A DNA stretch of 64,000 nt from Pseudomonas baetica (GCF_019733355.1 NZ_JAIHLQ010000036.1:1-64000); one strand, 5' to 3'; counted from the stretch's first letter, positions 33,183 to 41,424 are shown. Notes: generated by a model not told the origin, from the sequence alone. Numbers and translations: made by a program.

Positions 33183-34166
33183 ATGCCCAAAGCCATTCAC
33201 GTACTCGCGTTTGCCAACATGCAGATCCTCGACGTCACAGGGCCTTTGCAGGTGTTCGCCTCGGCCAACGATCTTGCCCGTCAGCGCGGCTTGCCCATTC
33301 CCTACGCGCCATCGGTGATCGCCAGCGAGGGCGGGGCGGTGATGTCGTCGGCCGGCTTGGCGGTATTGGCCGAACCGCTACCGCAAGCACCCAGCGACAC
33401 GCTGATCATTGCGGGCGGCTGGGGTATTTATCCGGCGGCTGAAGATGTGCCGCTGGTGGATTGGGTGCGGGAACACGCGGCGAAATGTCGGCGCGTGGCT
33501 TCGGTGTGCACCGGGGCTTTCTTGCTCGCAGCCAGCGGCTGGCTCGATGGCCGTCGCGTTGTCACCCACTGGACCCGTTGCGAACAACTGGCGCAGCAGC
33601 ATCCGAAACTGCAGGTCGAAGCCAATCCGATTTTTATCAACGACGGCCCGGTCTGGACCTCGGCGGGCGTTACCGCCGGCATCGATCTGGCACTGGCGAT
33701 GGTCGAGCAAGACCTCGGTCGCGAGATTGCGCTGGACGTCGCCCGGCATCTGGTGGTGTTCCTCAAACGCCCGGGCGGGCAGTCGCAGTTCAGCGTGACC
33801 TTGTCATTGCAAAATCAGGGTAATCGGTTTGATGACTTGCATGCCTGGATCGCCGAGAACCTGACCTGCGATCTAGGCGTGCCGACCCTGGCCGAGCAGG
33901 CCGGAATGAGCGAACGCAGCTTCGTGCGCCATTACCGCGCCGACACCGGCCAGACCCCGGCGCGGGCTATCGAGTTGATCCGGGTCGAGACGGCGCGGCG
34001 GCTGCTCAGTGATACCGGGCTGCCCATCAAACGGATTGCGACCAATTGCGGGTTTGGCAGTGAAGAAACGCTGCGCCGTAGTTTCCTGCGCGCGATTGGC
34101 GTGACGCCGCAGGCTTATCGGGAGCGGTTTTCGGTCAGTGCTACCAAAGATCCAGCACTGCCTTGA
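33183..34166 (+). CDS. GlxA family transcriptional regulator (DJ-1/PfpI plus AraC domains)
   Basis: A 327-residue regulator with an N-terminal DJ-1/PfpI-like sensing domain (residues about 5-190, with VASVCTGAFLLAASGWL) and a C-terminal AraC-type DNA-binding domain with two helix-turn-helix motifs (LAEQAGMSERSFVRHYRADTGQTP and IKRIATNCGFGSEETLRRSFLRAIGVTPQAYR). It probably controls the divergent isonitrile-hydratase-like gene 89 bases away, through the TACGCCAA sites. The ligand is unknown; the sensing domain resembles the enzyme it would regulate. The start codon at 33183 overlaps the last half-site region, suggesting autoregulation. Confidence 0.85.
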   Translation: MPKAIHVLAFANMQILDVTGPLQVFASANDLARQRGLPIPYAPSVIASEGGAVMSSAGLAVLAEPLPQAPSDTLIIAGGWGIYPAAEDVPLVDWVREHAAKCRRVASVCTGAFLLAASGWLDGRRVVTHWTRCEQLAQQHPKLQVEANPIFINDGPVWTSAGVTAGIDLALAMVEQDLGREIALDVARHLVVFLKRPGGQSQFSVTLSLQNQGNRFDDLHAWIAENLTCDLGVPTLAEQAGMSERSFVRHYRADTGQTPARAIELIRVETARRLLSDTGLPIKRIATNCGFGSEETLRRSFLRAIGVTPQAYRERFSVSATKDPALP

Positions 34167-34178
34167 GGGTTTGCCCGG

Positions 34179-34568
34179 TCAGGCCTCAGCTTCCGCCACC
34201 TGATTGAAATACTTGGTCCGATCCGGGGTAAACGTCACTCGCATCTTCGTTCGCGAACAGGTCAGCGTGCGTTCTTCACTCAAGTCGATATCCAGGTGTT
34301 CCCCGCGCAACCCCTGCCACTGGGCGAGGTATTTCAGCGAGCCGTACTTCTCGTTTTTCTTCAGGCTGCGACTCACGCCGCCTTTCCAGCCGAGTACCGG
34401 CAGTTCGTCGGCGAGGCATTGTTGAGCGAGTTCGGGGAAGCGGATGGCGCGCTGGCGGCCGATTTCCCAGCATTTGATCAGGCCTTTGTCGTCGGCCTCC
34501 CACAGTTGAGTGCGGGTCAGGCCGGTGCGCAGGGGCGAGTCGATGGTGCGCTGGATGTGGTGGGTCAT
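34179..34568 (-). CDS. Conserved hypothetical protein, 129 residues
   Basis: I do not recognise this protein family. It is soluble, with no signal peptide or membrane helix. It begins MTHHIQRTIDSPLRTGLTRTQ, has a LWEADDKGLIKCWEIGRQRAIRFPELAQQCL segment that could fold as a small winged-helix-like unit, and ends in basic and aromatic residues. Base composition and codon use resemble the neighbours, which supports a real gene. The ATG is preceded by AAGGAACCAGA. It is convergent with the GlxA-type regulator (12-base gap) and no functional link is visible. Confidence 0.65.
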   Translation of the reverse strand: MTHHIQRTIDSPLRTGLTRTQLWEADDKGLIKCWEIGRQRAIRFPELAQQCLADELPVLGWKGGVSRSLKKNEKYGSLKYLAQWQGLRGEHLDIDLSEERTLTCSRTKMRVTFTPDRTKYFNQVAEAEA

Positions 34569-34722
34569 TCTGGTTCCTTGAATCGGGTTTTGTTGGACAG
34601 CTCCGCTGTGCCCGTTGCGGTGGATGGTAGGGGCGGATTAAACAGCTGGCAACAAGGTATTTCGTGGTGTAAGTGCAAGTTGCAGGGGGAGGATGGATCA
34701 AGTTCTGTTGAGTATTTGTAGT

Positions 34723-34790
34723 CCCTCGCCGCAGGGACAGGACTTTCCTGCATCAGTCGCGGGTTTTAGTCCTACAGCGAGGGTTTTTTG
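34723..34790 (+). terminator. Large structured terminator, possible 3' end of a small RNA
   Basis: On the plus strand CCCTCGC (34723-34729) pairs with GCGAGGG (34777-34783), and an inner AGGACT/AGTCCT helix follows. Six T residues come directly after (34784-34789). No plus-strand gene ends here, so it would terminate an unannotated transcript starting somewhere in 34570-34720. That stretch is also rich in GGA triplets. Confidence 0.5.
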
Positions 34791-34819
34791 AGTGAAATTT
34801 CCGACAGCCTCTGACGACA

Positions 34820-36646
34820 TTACGGCTGCCAAGCATTCTTTTCTCCACTCAAACGACGATCCAGAAAACTTGCCGCGCTGATCAACGCCAGGTGTGTCAG
34901 CGCCTGTGGCGTGTTGCCCAAGTGGCGTCCATGGGTGTCGAACTCTTCGGCGTACAGCCCCAGCGGGTTGGCGTAGCGCAGCAGTTGTTCAAATTGCAGA
35001 TGGGCTTTTTCCACCTGCCCGGCGCGCGCCAGGCATTCGACGTACCAGAATGAACAGGCGGCGAACGCGCCTTCGGTGCCGGGCAGGCCATCGATGCCGT
35101 TGTCGTCGTTGCGATAGCGATAGACCATGCCTTCGCGCACCAGGCTTTTCTCGATGGCGTGCAGCGTTGTCAGCCAGCGCGGGTCCTTGGCGCTGACGAA
35201 GCGCATCAACGGCATCAACAGCATCGAGCCGTCAAGCGCGGTACCGCCCTGGTACTGAACAAAATGCCCATGTTCTTCGTTCCAGAAGTTTTCCCAAATG
35301 TCGCTATAAATGGCCTGTCGGGTTTGATCCCATCGCGCAAATGGCGCGGGCAGCGAGCGTTTGTAAGCCAGGCGAATCGCGCGATCCAGCGCTACCCAGC
35401 ACATCAGCCGCGAATGCAGAAAATGATGCTGCTCACCGCGCATCTCCCAAATTCCTACATCTTTGTTCTGCCAAGTCTCACAGACGCGGTCGACTATTTG
35501 CCTGACATGGTTCCAGCCTTCGTGAGAAATCGCATCGCCGTACTTGTTGACCAGGTACACCGCGTCCATCAACTCGCCAAAAATGTCGAGCTGGATTTGG
35601 TCGTAGGCTTCGTTGCCGATCCGCACGGGCTGGGCGCCGCCGTGGCCTGACAGGTGAGTCAGCTCGGTTTCCGGCAACTGCTGGCGCCCGTCGATACCGT
35701 ACAGAATATTCAGTTTCATCGATTTGCCGTGGCCATCGCTGACCCGGCCACGCAGCCAGCGCATGTAGTCGTTGGCTTCCCCGACAAAGCCAAGACGCAT
35801 GAACGCATATACCGTGAATGAGGCGTCGCGGATCCAGGTGTAGCGATAGTCCCAATTGCGCGAGCCCCCCGGCGTTTCCGGCAGGCCGAACGTGGCGGCG
35901 GCGAGGATGGCGCCGTGTCTGCGTGAGGTCAGCAGCTTGAGTGCCAGCGCCGAGCGGTTGACCATCTCGCGCCAGCGTCCGCGATAGCTGGACTGGCCGA
36001 TCCAGTCGCGCCAGTACTTCAGGGTGCGCGCCATGCACAGGTTGCCGGCCCCTTCGGCAAAGCGAGGATCTTGGCTTTCACCGAGCATGAACGAGGCTTG
36101 CTGATCCTGCCGCAGGGTGAATGTTGCGACAGCTGCACCTGCGTCAATGTGCAGGTCCTGGTCCGCTGCCAGTCGCAGGGTTGGAAAACCACCGGCGCTG
36201 AATAACACGTCTTGCTTGTCCATCCGGGCGCTCGTTTCGGCGCGGGCGTAGTCATGCTTGACGGCGCAGCGCATATGAAAAGTCGCCTGACCGCTGGCCA
36301 CCCGAACCCGCCGCATGAGCACCGGCATGTCATCTTCGTTGTCGCCGATGGGGAGCAGGTCGGTCACTTCGACCACCGCGTGCTCACTGAGCCAACGGGT
36401 CTGCAAGACGTTGGTGCCCGGCAGGTAAATCTGTTCGCGCCGTGCATCGGGCAAGTCCGGTGCCAGTTGAAAAATCCCTGCTTCAGGGGTATCTAGCAGC
36501 GAACAGAAAATCGACGGGCTGTCGAACTCCGGCCAGCAGAAAAAATCCACGCTGCCCTTGTCGTTGACCAGTGCCGCACTGCGCATGTCGCCGATGATGC
36601 CGTGGGCATCGATCGGGCTTTGTCGTTCTTGATGATGTTCAGCCAT
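34820..36646 (-). CDS. Glycoside hydrolase family 15 protein (glucoamylase/trehalase-like)
   Basis: A 608-residue cytoplasmic enzyme: an N-terminal beta-sandwich (SPIDAHGIIGDMRSAALVNDKGSVDFFCWPEFDSPSIFCSLLD) followed by the (alpha/alpha)6 barrel with the GH15 signatures GGSRNWDYRYTWIRDASFTVYAFMRLG, a GIWEMRGEQHHF acid glutamate and a late GLYAEEFD catalytic base. Members of this bacterial branch act on alpha-glucosidic bonds, including trehalose in some cases; the substrate here is not decidable. Its start overlaps the SDR stop by 8 bases, giving a two-gene unit. All key residues appear intact. Confidence 0.85.
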   Translation of the reverse strand: MAEHHQERQSPIDAHGIIGDMRSAALVNDKGSVDFFCWPEFDSPSIFCSLLDTPEAGIFQLAPDLPDARREQIYLPGTNVLQTRWLSEHAVVEVTDLLPIGDNEDDMPVLMRRVRVASGQATFHMRCAVKHDYARAETSARMDKQDVLFSAGGFPTLRLAADQDLHIDAGAAVATFTLRQDQQASFMLGESQDPRFAEGAGNLCMARTLKYWRDWIGQSSYRGRWREMVNRSALALKLLTSRRHGAILAAATFGLPETPGGSRNWDYRYTWIRDASFTVYAFMRLGFVGEANDYMRWLRGRVSDGHGKSMKLNILYGIDGRQQLPETELTHLSGHGGAQPVRIGNEAYDQIQLDIFGELMDAVYLVNKYGDAISHEGWNHVRQIVDRVCETWQNKDVGIWEMRGEQHHFLHSRLMCWVALDRAIRLAYKRSLPAPFARWDQTRQAIYSDIWENFWNEEHGHFVQYQGGTALDGSMLLMPLMRFVSAKDPRWLTTLHAIEKSLVREGMVYRYRNDDNGIDGLPGTEGAFAACSFWYVECLARAGQVEKAHLQFEQLLRYANPLGLYAEEFDTHGRHLGNTPQALTHLALISAASFLDRRLSGEKNAWQP

Positions 36647-37439
36647 TGCCGCGAAACTCCGGATAGAGGCTCATGCCGCCGTCGATGAACAGGGTCGTAC
36701 CGACGATGTAGTCGGACGCGTCAGAGGCGAGGAAGACCAGGGCGTTGGCGACGTCTTCAGCTTCGCCGATACGTCCGTAGGGAATCAGCTCAAGCAGTTT
36801 TTCGCCGGCATCTCCTTCAGTGGCCGCTGTATTGATCGCCGTGCGGATCGCTCCCGGCGCAATGCCGTTGATGCGAATGCGCTGATGGCTGACTTCCTGA
36901 GCGAGGGTCTGCATCAACTGATCGACGCCTCCCTTGGAGGCCGCGTAGTTGACGTGCCCGGCCCATGGGATGCGCTGGTGCACAGAACTCATGTGAATGA
37001 TCTTGCCAGCGGCCCGGGACACACCTTCGCGAATCCCTTGGCGCTGGAAAATCCGCAGCGCGGCGCGGGCGCAGAGAAACTGGCCAGTGAGGTTGACGCC
37101 GATGACCGTGTTCCAGTCGTCCAGCGACATATCCACGGCGGCGGCGTCTTTTTGCAGGCCGGAATTGGCTACCAGAATATCCAGTGAGCCAAAGGCTTCC
37201 AGGGTTTCGGTGAACATCCGTTCGACCTCATCCTCTTTCGACACATCGGCGCCAATGGCGAGGGCTTGACCACCGTCGGCGATGATCTGCCGGACCAGCG
37301 CTTGGGCGGGTTCGGCATGGCGATTGTAGTTGATGACGACCGCCGCGCCGGCAGCGGCGAGGGCTTTGGCAGCCGCATGACCGATGCCGGAACTGGCGCC
37401 GGTCACCAGGGCCACCTGGCGGGTGAGGGATATCTGCAT
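36639..37439 (-). CDS. Short-chain dehydrogenase/reductase (glucose 1-dehydrogenase-like)
   Basis: A 266-residue classical SDR. It has the nucleotide-binding TGASSGIGHAAAKAL, an NSG(L) motif in place of NAG, the catalytic Ser in HMSSVHQ and the YAASK pair, and a C-terminal FLASDASDYIVGTTLFIDGGMSLYPEF typical of glucose 1-dehydrogenase/3-oxoacyl reductase-like SDRs. I chose the ATG at 37437-37439 (MQISLTRQVALVTG); an alternative TTG lies 11 codons upstream. It overlaps the GH15 gene, so the two probably act on the same carbohydrate. It also lies 81 bases after the terpene synthase on the same strand, so a role in terpenoid oxidation cannot be excluded. Confidence 0.82.
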   Translation of the reverse strand: MQISLTRQVALVTGASSGIGHAAAKALAAAGAAVVINYNRHAEPAQALVRQIIADGGQALAIGADVSKEDEVERMFTETLEAFGSLDILVANSGLQKDAAAVDMSLDDWNTVIGVNLTGQFLCARAALRIFQRQGIREGVSRAAGKIIHMSSVHQRIPWAGHVNYAASKGGVDQLMQTLAQEVSHQRIRINGIAPGAIRTAINTAATEGDAGEKLLELIPYGRIGEAEDVANALVFLASDASDYIVGTTLFIDGGMSLYPEFRGNG

Positions 37440-37520
37440 GCGCGATGGACCTGGGGTTGAGGATTTAATCAACTGACAGACCTTGCGCAGAGAGAGTTCA
37501 TTCCGTTGTCCGATGGTCAG

Positions 37521-38528
37521 TCAGACTTGATAACGACCGCTATGCTTGTGCCATTCGAGATTGCCCGCCAGCCAGGTTTGCACCCCGTTCAGATAGCGTA
37601 GTAGCAGTGATGACGAACCGGCTCTCAGCGCCTGATCTGCTTCTTCATACAGGCGAACGACTTCATCGTGAATGTCGGCGCTGCGGCTCATGGCGTCGCT
37701 CAATGAACCCCCCTGTTCGCGGGCCAGCAATGAGGGCAAATTGAAATCGCCGATTTGCGCCATGCTTTCCTTGCGGGCCGAGTACAGATCATTGGCAATC
37801 ATCGTGGCGCTGGCTGCCAGTACGGTTACTCGTCTTACCGCTGGGCTGCTGTAGATATTCGCAGGCAGCTCATAGCCGCCGATCACATCGATCAATGACA
37901 TGCATGGCAGGAAACTGTTGATCTGCCGTTGTGCGAGGTATTCCCATATCGCTGGCACCATTCCTTCGATACGCCAGGTGGCTTCGGCAGTCATTGTGAC
38001 GAACATGGCGATTGTTTCGTGACGTACGCGGGCCAATTGGGAGGGCGTCGAGAACTGTGCGACCCGGTGCATATAGGCGCGAAGTGCAACCAGTACGGGG
38101 TCGCGAAGCAGCGCTAGATCCAGCTCGACTGAAAAGGGGACAGGCAGGTAGGCGGGTTCCATTGCCGCCAGCGCTAAAGACAACCGTGGGCCGACCAGCT
38201 GCGGAACGGAACCGGTTCTTTCATCGTCGCAGTAATAGTCGTCGACCGCGAACAGAGCAGCGAAACATTGCGCCGAAAGCAGCAGACGGTCGGGATCGTC
38301 GGTATCTCTGTGGCAGAGCATGGCGAAGCGGCCGAAATTCGAGTCACGGACAGCTGTCTGTTTGCCAGGAAAAATACCGACCTGTTCGATCCAGCTCATC
38401 AAGCGCCGATTGACCTCTGCGCCAAGGTTCTCATCGATATCCTGCGCTTCCGGGCAGCGAAGAGGGCGCACAGCGTAGGCATCCTTCGCAGGCATTTCGG
38501 TTTGTGCGGTGGACTTTGACGGGGTCAT
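37521..38528 (-). CDS. Class I terpene synthase, 2-methylisoborneol/2-methylenebornane synthase-like
   Basis: A 335-residue bacterial class I terpene cyclase. The metal-binding aspartate-rich motif is DDYYCDDE (Asp96, Asp97, Asp101). The NSE triad is N246-D-L-Y-S250-A-R-K-E254, and the C-terminal RY pair (R332-Y333) is present. All catalytic elements are intact. The DDYYC motif resembles synthases of methylated monoterpenes that use 2-methyl-GPP, but no methyltransferase gene is in this window, so the substrate could be GPP or FPP. Its ATG overlaps the stop of a 59-codon ORF (ATGA), and a lux-box-like dyad lies upstream, suggesting cell-density control. Confidence 0.85.
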   Translation of the reverse strand: MTPSKSTAQTEMPAKDAYAVRPLRCPEAQDIDENLGAEVNRRLMSWIEQVGIFPGKQTAVRDSNFGRFAMLCHRDTDDPDRLLLSAQCFAALFAVDDYYCDDERTGSVPQLVGPRLSLALAAMEPAYLPVPFSVELDLALLRDPVLVALRAYMHRVAQFSTPSQLARVRHETIAMFVTMTAEATWRIEGMVPAIWEYLAQRQINSFLPCMSLIDVIGGYELPANIYSSPAVRRVTVLAASATMIANDLYSARKESMAQIGDFNLPSLLAREQGGSLSDAMSRSADIHDEVVRLYEEADQALRAGSSSLLLRYLNGVQTWLAGNLEWHKHSGRYQV

Positions 38529-38704
38529 GGGTGCTCCCCCGGCTTCAGCACATCGTGATTCGATGCCAGCGGCTTGATCAGTCCAGTATCCAGCGCCTTT
38601 TCCAGCGCAGACCGGATGTGAGGCATTTTCGTCTGGCGCCAGTTCTCAAATGATCTGGCGCGGCGAGCGGGCGCTGTAGGGGTGAAGTTGATGTACCTGA
38701 ACAT
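38525..38704 (-). CDS. Hypothetical 59-residue protein translationally coupled to the terpene synthase
   Basis: An unrecognised small basic protein starting MFRYINFTPTAPARRARSFENW, with a helical second half (IRSALEKALDTGLIKPL). The ATG at 38702-38704 has an AGGA ribosome site 9 bases upstream. The stop codon overlaps the terpene synthase start by 4 bases (ATGA), which strongly suggests coupled translation. An alternative GTG at 38762-38764 would overlap the lux-box-like dyad and is rejected. It could be a leader peptide that sets terpene synthase output, a partner protein, or a remnant of a larger gene. Confidence 0.55.
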   Translation of the reverse strand: MFRYINFTPTAPARRARSFENWRQTKMPHIRSALEKALDTGLIKPLASNHDVLKPGEHP

Positions 38705-38762
38705 CGCAGTGGTTCCTGCTTGAGGGGCAGGATGAATGAGAGCGTGTCTGACGGAAAAATAC

Positions 38763-38782
38763 ACCTGTCAGACCTGACAGGT
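38763..38782. promoter_or_regulatory. lux/las-box-like quorum-sensing operator
   Basis: A perfect 20-bp palindrome, ACCTGTCAGACCTGACAGGT, with the CT-N12-AG spacing of LuxR/LasR binding sites. It lies between the divergent MFS gene and the terpene synthase operon, 58 bases before the first ORF of the latter. No T-run follows on either strand, so it is not a terminator. No luxI or luxR gene is in the window; a regulator would have to act from elsewhere. Confidence 0.7.
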
Positions 38783-38947
38783 TCGCTTGGTTTTTCGACA
38801 GGCGGTCGGTGCCATTTCGCGCCAGTGGCTGATCCGGCCATGAACACCATCCAAAGCAAAAGGCCTTCACACTCCACCAACAATTCCCCGCTTCCACGCA
38901 CATCAGCCTTTATGGCAACTTGGCCGCCCTTGATGAGGCAGCAACCG

Positions 38948-40120
38948 ATGGCAAACCCTTACCGCGAATTGTTCAACGCCCCCGGCACCCGGAATTTTGT
39001 GCTGGCGGGGATGATTGCGCGTATGCCGATTTCGATGACGGGCATCGGCGTGATCACCATGCTGTCGCAGTTGAAGGGCGGGTATGCGCTGGCGGGTGCG
39101 GTGGCGGCGACGTTTGCCTTGGCCACCGCGTTTTGTGCGCCGCAGGTGTCGCGGCTGGTCGATCGGTTTGGTCAGGGGCGCGTTTTGCCACTGTCGGCAT
39201 TGATCGGTGGCGGGGCGTTGTTGATGTTGTTGCTGTGTACGCGGTTGCAGGCGCCGACCTGGACGCTCTTCATCTTCGCCGCGTTAGCCGGTTGCATGCC
39301 CAGCATGTCGGCAATGGTGCGGGCCCGCTGGACGGAAATCTATCGCGGCCAGCCACAACTGCAGACCGCGTATGCGCTGGAGTCCGTGCTCGATGAAGTC
39401 TGCTTTATCGTCGGCCCGCCGCTGTCGGTGGGGTTTTGCGTGGCGGTGTTTCCCGAAGCCGGGCCGCTGGCGGCGTTGTTGATGTTGGCGATCGGCGTAA
39501 CGGCGTTCGTGGCCCAGCGCAGCACCGAGCCTGCGGTGCATCCCCACGCATCCCATCACCAAAGCTCGATCATTCGCTCGACGGACGTTCAATGGTTGCT
39601 GCTGTTGATGATCGCCATGGGCATCATCGTCGGTGTGATCGATGTGGTTAGCGTGGCGTTCGCCCAGCAACAAGGCCAGCCTGCCGCTGCGAGCATTGTG
39701 CTGTCGGTGTACGCCATCGGCTCGTGCCTGGCCGGTATCGCGTTCGGTGCGATGCGCTCCAAACTGCCGCTGCCGCGATTGTTTCTGTATGGCGGTGTCG
39801 CGACGGCGGTGACGACCTTACCCCTGTTGCTGGCGAACAATATTTTCGGGCTGTCGGTGGCGGTGTTTATCGCCGGGTTGTTCTTCTCGCCGACGCTGAT
39901 CGTGGCGATGGCGTTGATTGAGCGCATTGTGCCGCCGGCCAAACTCACCGAAGGGCTGACCTGGTTGGTGACTGGTCTGAGCATCGGCGTCGCTGTCGGT
40001 GCCGCCGGGTCCGGGGCGCTGGTGGATGCCTTTGGCGCGCGTAGCGGTTTCTGGCTGTCGATTGCGGCCGGTGCGGTGGTGCTGGTTTCGGCGGTGCAGA
40101 GCTTCCGGCATTTGAAATGA
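38948..40120 (+). CDS. Major facilitator superfamily transporter
   Basis: A 390-residue inner-membrane protein with about twelve hydrophobic helices, beginning MANPYRELFNAPGTRNFVLAGMIARMPISMTGIG. It has an arginine-containing loop between helices 2 and 3 (APQVSRLVDRFGQGRVLP) and a typical mid-protein cytosolic loop. It resembles drug- or sugar-efflux type MFS proteins; the substrate is unknown. I chose the ATG at 38948 (GAGG upstream); the much longer frame would read through the lux-box-like dyad. It is divergent from the terpene synthase operon and could be co-regulated with it, which makes export of a terpenoid-linked compound a possibility only. Confidence 0.82.
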   Translation: MANPYRELFNAPGTRNFVLAGMIARMPISMTGIGVITMLSQLKGGYALAGAVAATFALATAFCAPQVSRLVDRFGQGRVLPLSALIGGGALLMLLLCTRLQAPTWTLFIFAALAGCMPSMSAMVRARWTEIYRGQPQLQTAYALESVLDEVCFIVGPPLSVGFCVAVFPEAGPLAALLMLAIGVTAFVAQRSTEPAVHPHASHHQSSIIRSTDVQWLLLLMIAMGIIVGVIDVVSVAFAQQQGQPAAASIVLSVYAIGSCLAGIAFGAMRSKLPLPRLFLYGGVATAVTTLPLLLANNIFGLSVAVFIAGLFFSPTLIVAMALIERIVPPAKLTEGLTWLVTGLSIGVAVGAAGSGALVDAFGARSGFWLSIAAGAVVLVSAVQSFRHLK

Positions 40121-40128
40121 ATTTCGCC

Positions 40129-40222
40129 TGTGGGAGCGAGCCTGCTCGCGAATGCGGTCGTCCATTGAACATTGACGTCGACTGATCTGGCGCTTTCGCG
40201 AGCGGGCTCGCTCCCACAGGGT
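40129..40222. repeat. REP pair, inverted
   Basis: Two facing REP elements lie between the convergent MFS gene and the JmjC-domain gene. Confidence 0.9.
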
Positions 40223-40230
40223 TTGCGCCG

Positions 40231-41363
40231 TTACCAGCCCCGCCCCGAGTTGACCCAGAAGTTCACCGACAGCGACGTCGACACCGACGCCACTTGATGG
40301 AACCAGCCCTCCGGCAAGAACAGCAGATCCCCGGCCTCCAGCGTCACCCGCAGGAATGTCACATCCGTGCCGCCGGGAAGCGCTCGTAGTCCGGCGCATC
40401 CGGGTTGAAATCACAGCCATCCAGGCCGCCCTTGGGCGCCGTCGACCAGGTGCCCAGCGCTTCACGGTGATGAGGCGCGGCGAGGGTGAAGGTCTTCTGC
40501 CCCCAGACCTGAGCAAACAGATTGTCGGTGTCGTCGCGATGCAACGGCGTCAGCGTGCCTTTGGGGCCGATCCAGATTCGTGGCGGGATGAACAGCGTGG
40601 CATCGAAGTAGGGCGGGTACTGGATCTGCTGCATCAATTGCGTCGGCAGAATGTTGTTGCCCATGTACGCCGGCGGTTCACCGTCTGCACTTTTGGCCGC
40701 TGGCGTGTCCAGCGAGGCGATGAAGTCGGCCATCGATGTTGAACGGAAATTACGTTCGGTAGAGAAGGTTTTCTTCACGTAATCGCCATGGCGGGTGATG
40801 CCTTGCAGTTCGGCGAAATGCACCAGTGATTCTTCGCGGCTGAGTTTGAACAACGGCCAGTCGTGCAGCGCGTGACTGATCACCACGGGAATACCGTTGG
40901 GCAAGTACTTGCTTTTGAATTCGCTGACCGACAACTCGTTGTGCGCGCGCCGTTCGATGCTGATCTGTCTCGGCAGGCTGGCGGTGAGTTTTTCACTGAA
41001 GCGCGGCGGTGTCGGATAGCGCTTGTTCATGTCGACCTTCTCCGTCACGGCGCCACCGTGCATCGCATGCTCGATGATCTGCGGCAGTAGCGTCGCCAGG
41101 CCCATATTGCCGCCGATCTTCAGACGACCGCTGGCGAACAGTTCTTCGACGTTGGCCATGCCGCCCATGATCCCGAGAAAGTCGCGCTCGGCGACTTCGA
41201 TGGTCACATCGGGGCTGGCATGTCGGCCAGGCACAGTGCGGCTGCTGGCCTTGACCTCGGACCAGTAGGCCTGCTGCGGGCCAAACACGAATTGGAAAAC
41301 GCCTACGATGCCGACGGCACCGGCATTGGCGAACAACTTGCCCAGAATGCGCTGCAGGTCCAC
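40231..41363 (-). pseudogene. SCP2-JmjC (cupin_8) fusion protein, frameshifted near the C-terminus
   Basis: From a GTG start at 41361-41363 (GAGGA upstream) the frame encodes an SCP2-like lipid-binding domain (residues about 1-105, with FASGRLKIGGNMGLA) followed by a JmjC/cupin_8 oxygenase domain with the iron-binding HRD motif (His275, Asp277). The frame stops at 40359 after FPAARM. The next frame continues with the expected end of the domain (TFLRVTLEAGDLLFLPEG, then WFHQVAS with the last iron-ligand His, then SLSVNFWVN) to a TAA at 40231-40233. Adding one C on the plus strand at about 40365 restores a roughly 377-residue protein. A PvdS-type box precedes it, linking it to pyoverdine. Confidence 0.8.
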
Positions 41364-41400
41364 GGTGAATCCTCATTATTGGTTTTGGTCTGAACAGTTA

Positions 41401-41424
41401 ACGAGCGCCTGTATGCGGGATTTA
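41401..41424 (-). promoter_or_regulatory. Iron-starvation (PvdS) box before the JmjC gene
   Basis: On the minus strand TAAAT and CGT are separated by exactly 16 bases (TAAAT = complement of 41420-41424, CGT = complement of 41401-41403), the PvdS sigma factor promoter pattern. It lies about 38 bases before the GTG start. Confidence 0.7.

Noticed and set aside
38705..38764. Upstream GTG start for the 59-codon ORF
   Set aside because: It would begin inside the lux-box-like dyad, leaving no room for a transcript leader; the ATG at 38704 has a ribosome site.
38763..38782. The 20-bp dyad read as an intrinsic terminator
   Set aside because: No T-run on either strand, a 2-base spacer too small for an RNA loop, and a position upstream of both divergent genes rather than after them.
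40359..40380. Programmed frameshifting to express the full JmjC protein
   Set aside because: The codons around the break (GCA CGG ATG TGA) form no known slippery site; a simple one-base deletion explains the data.
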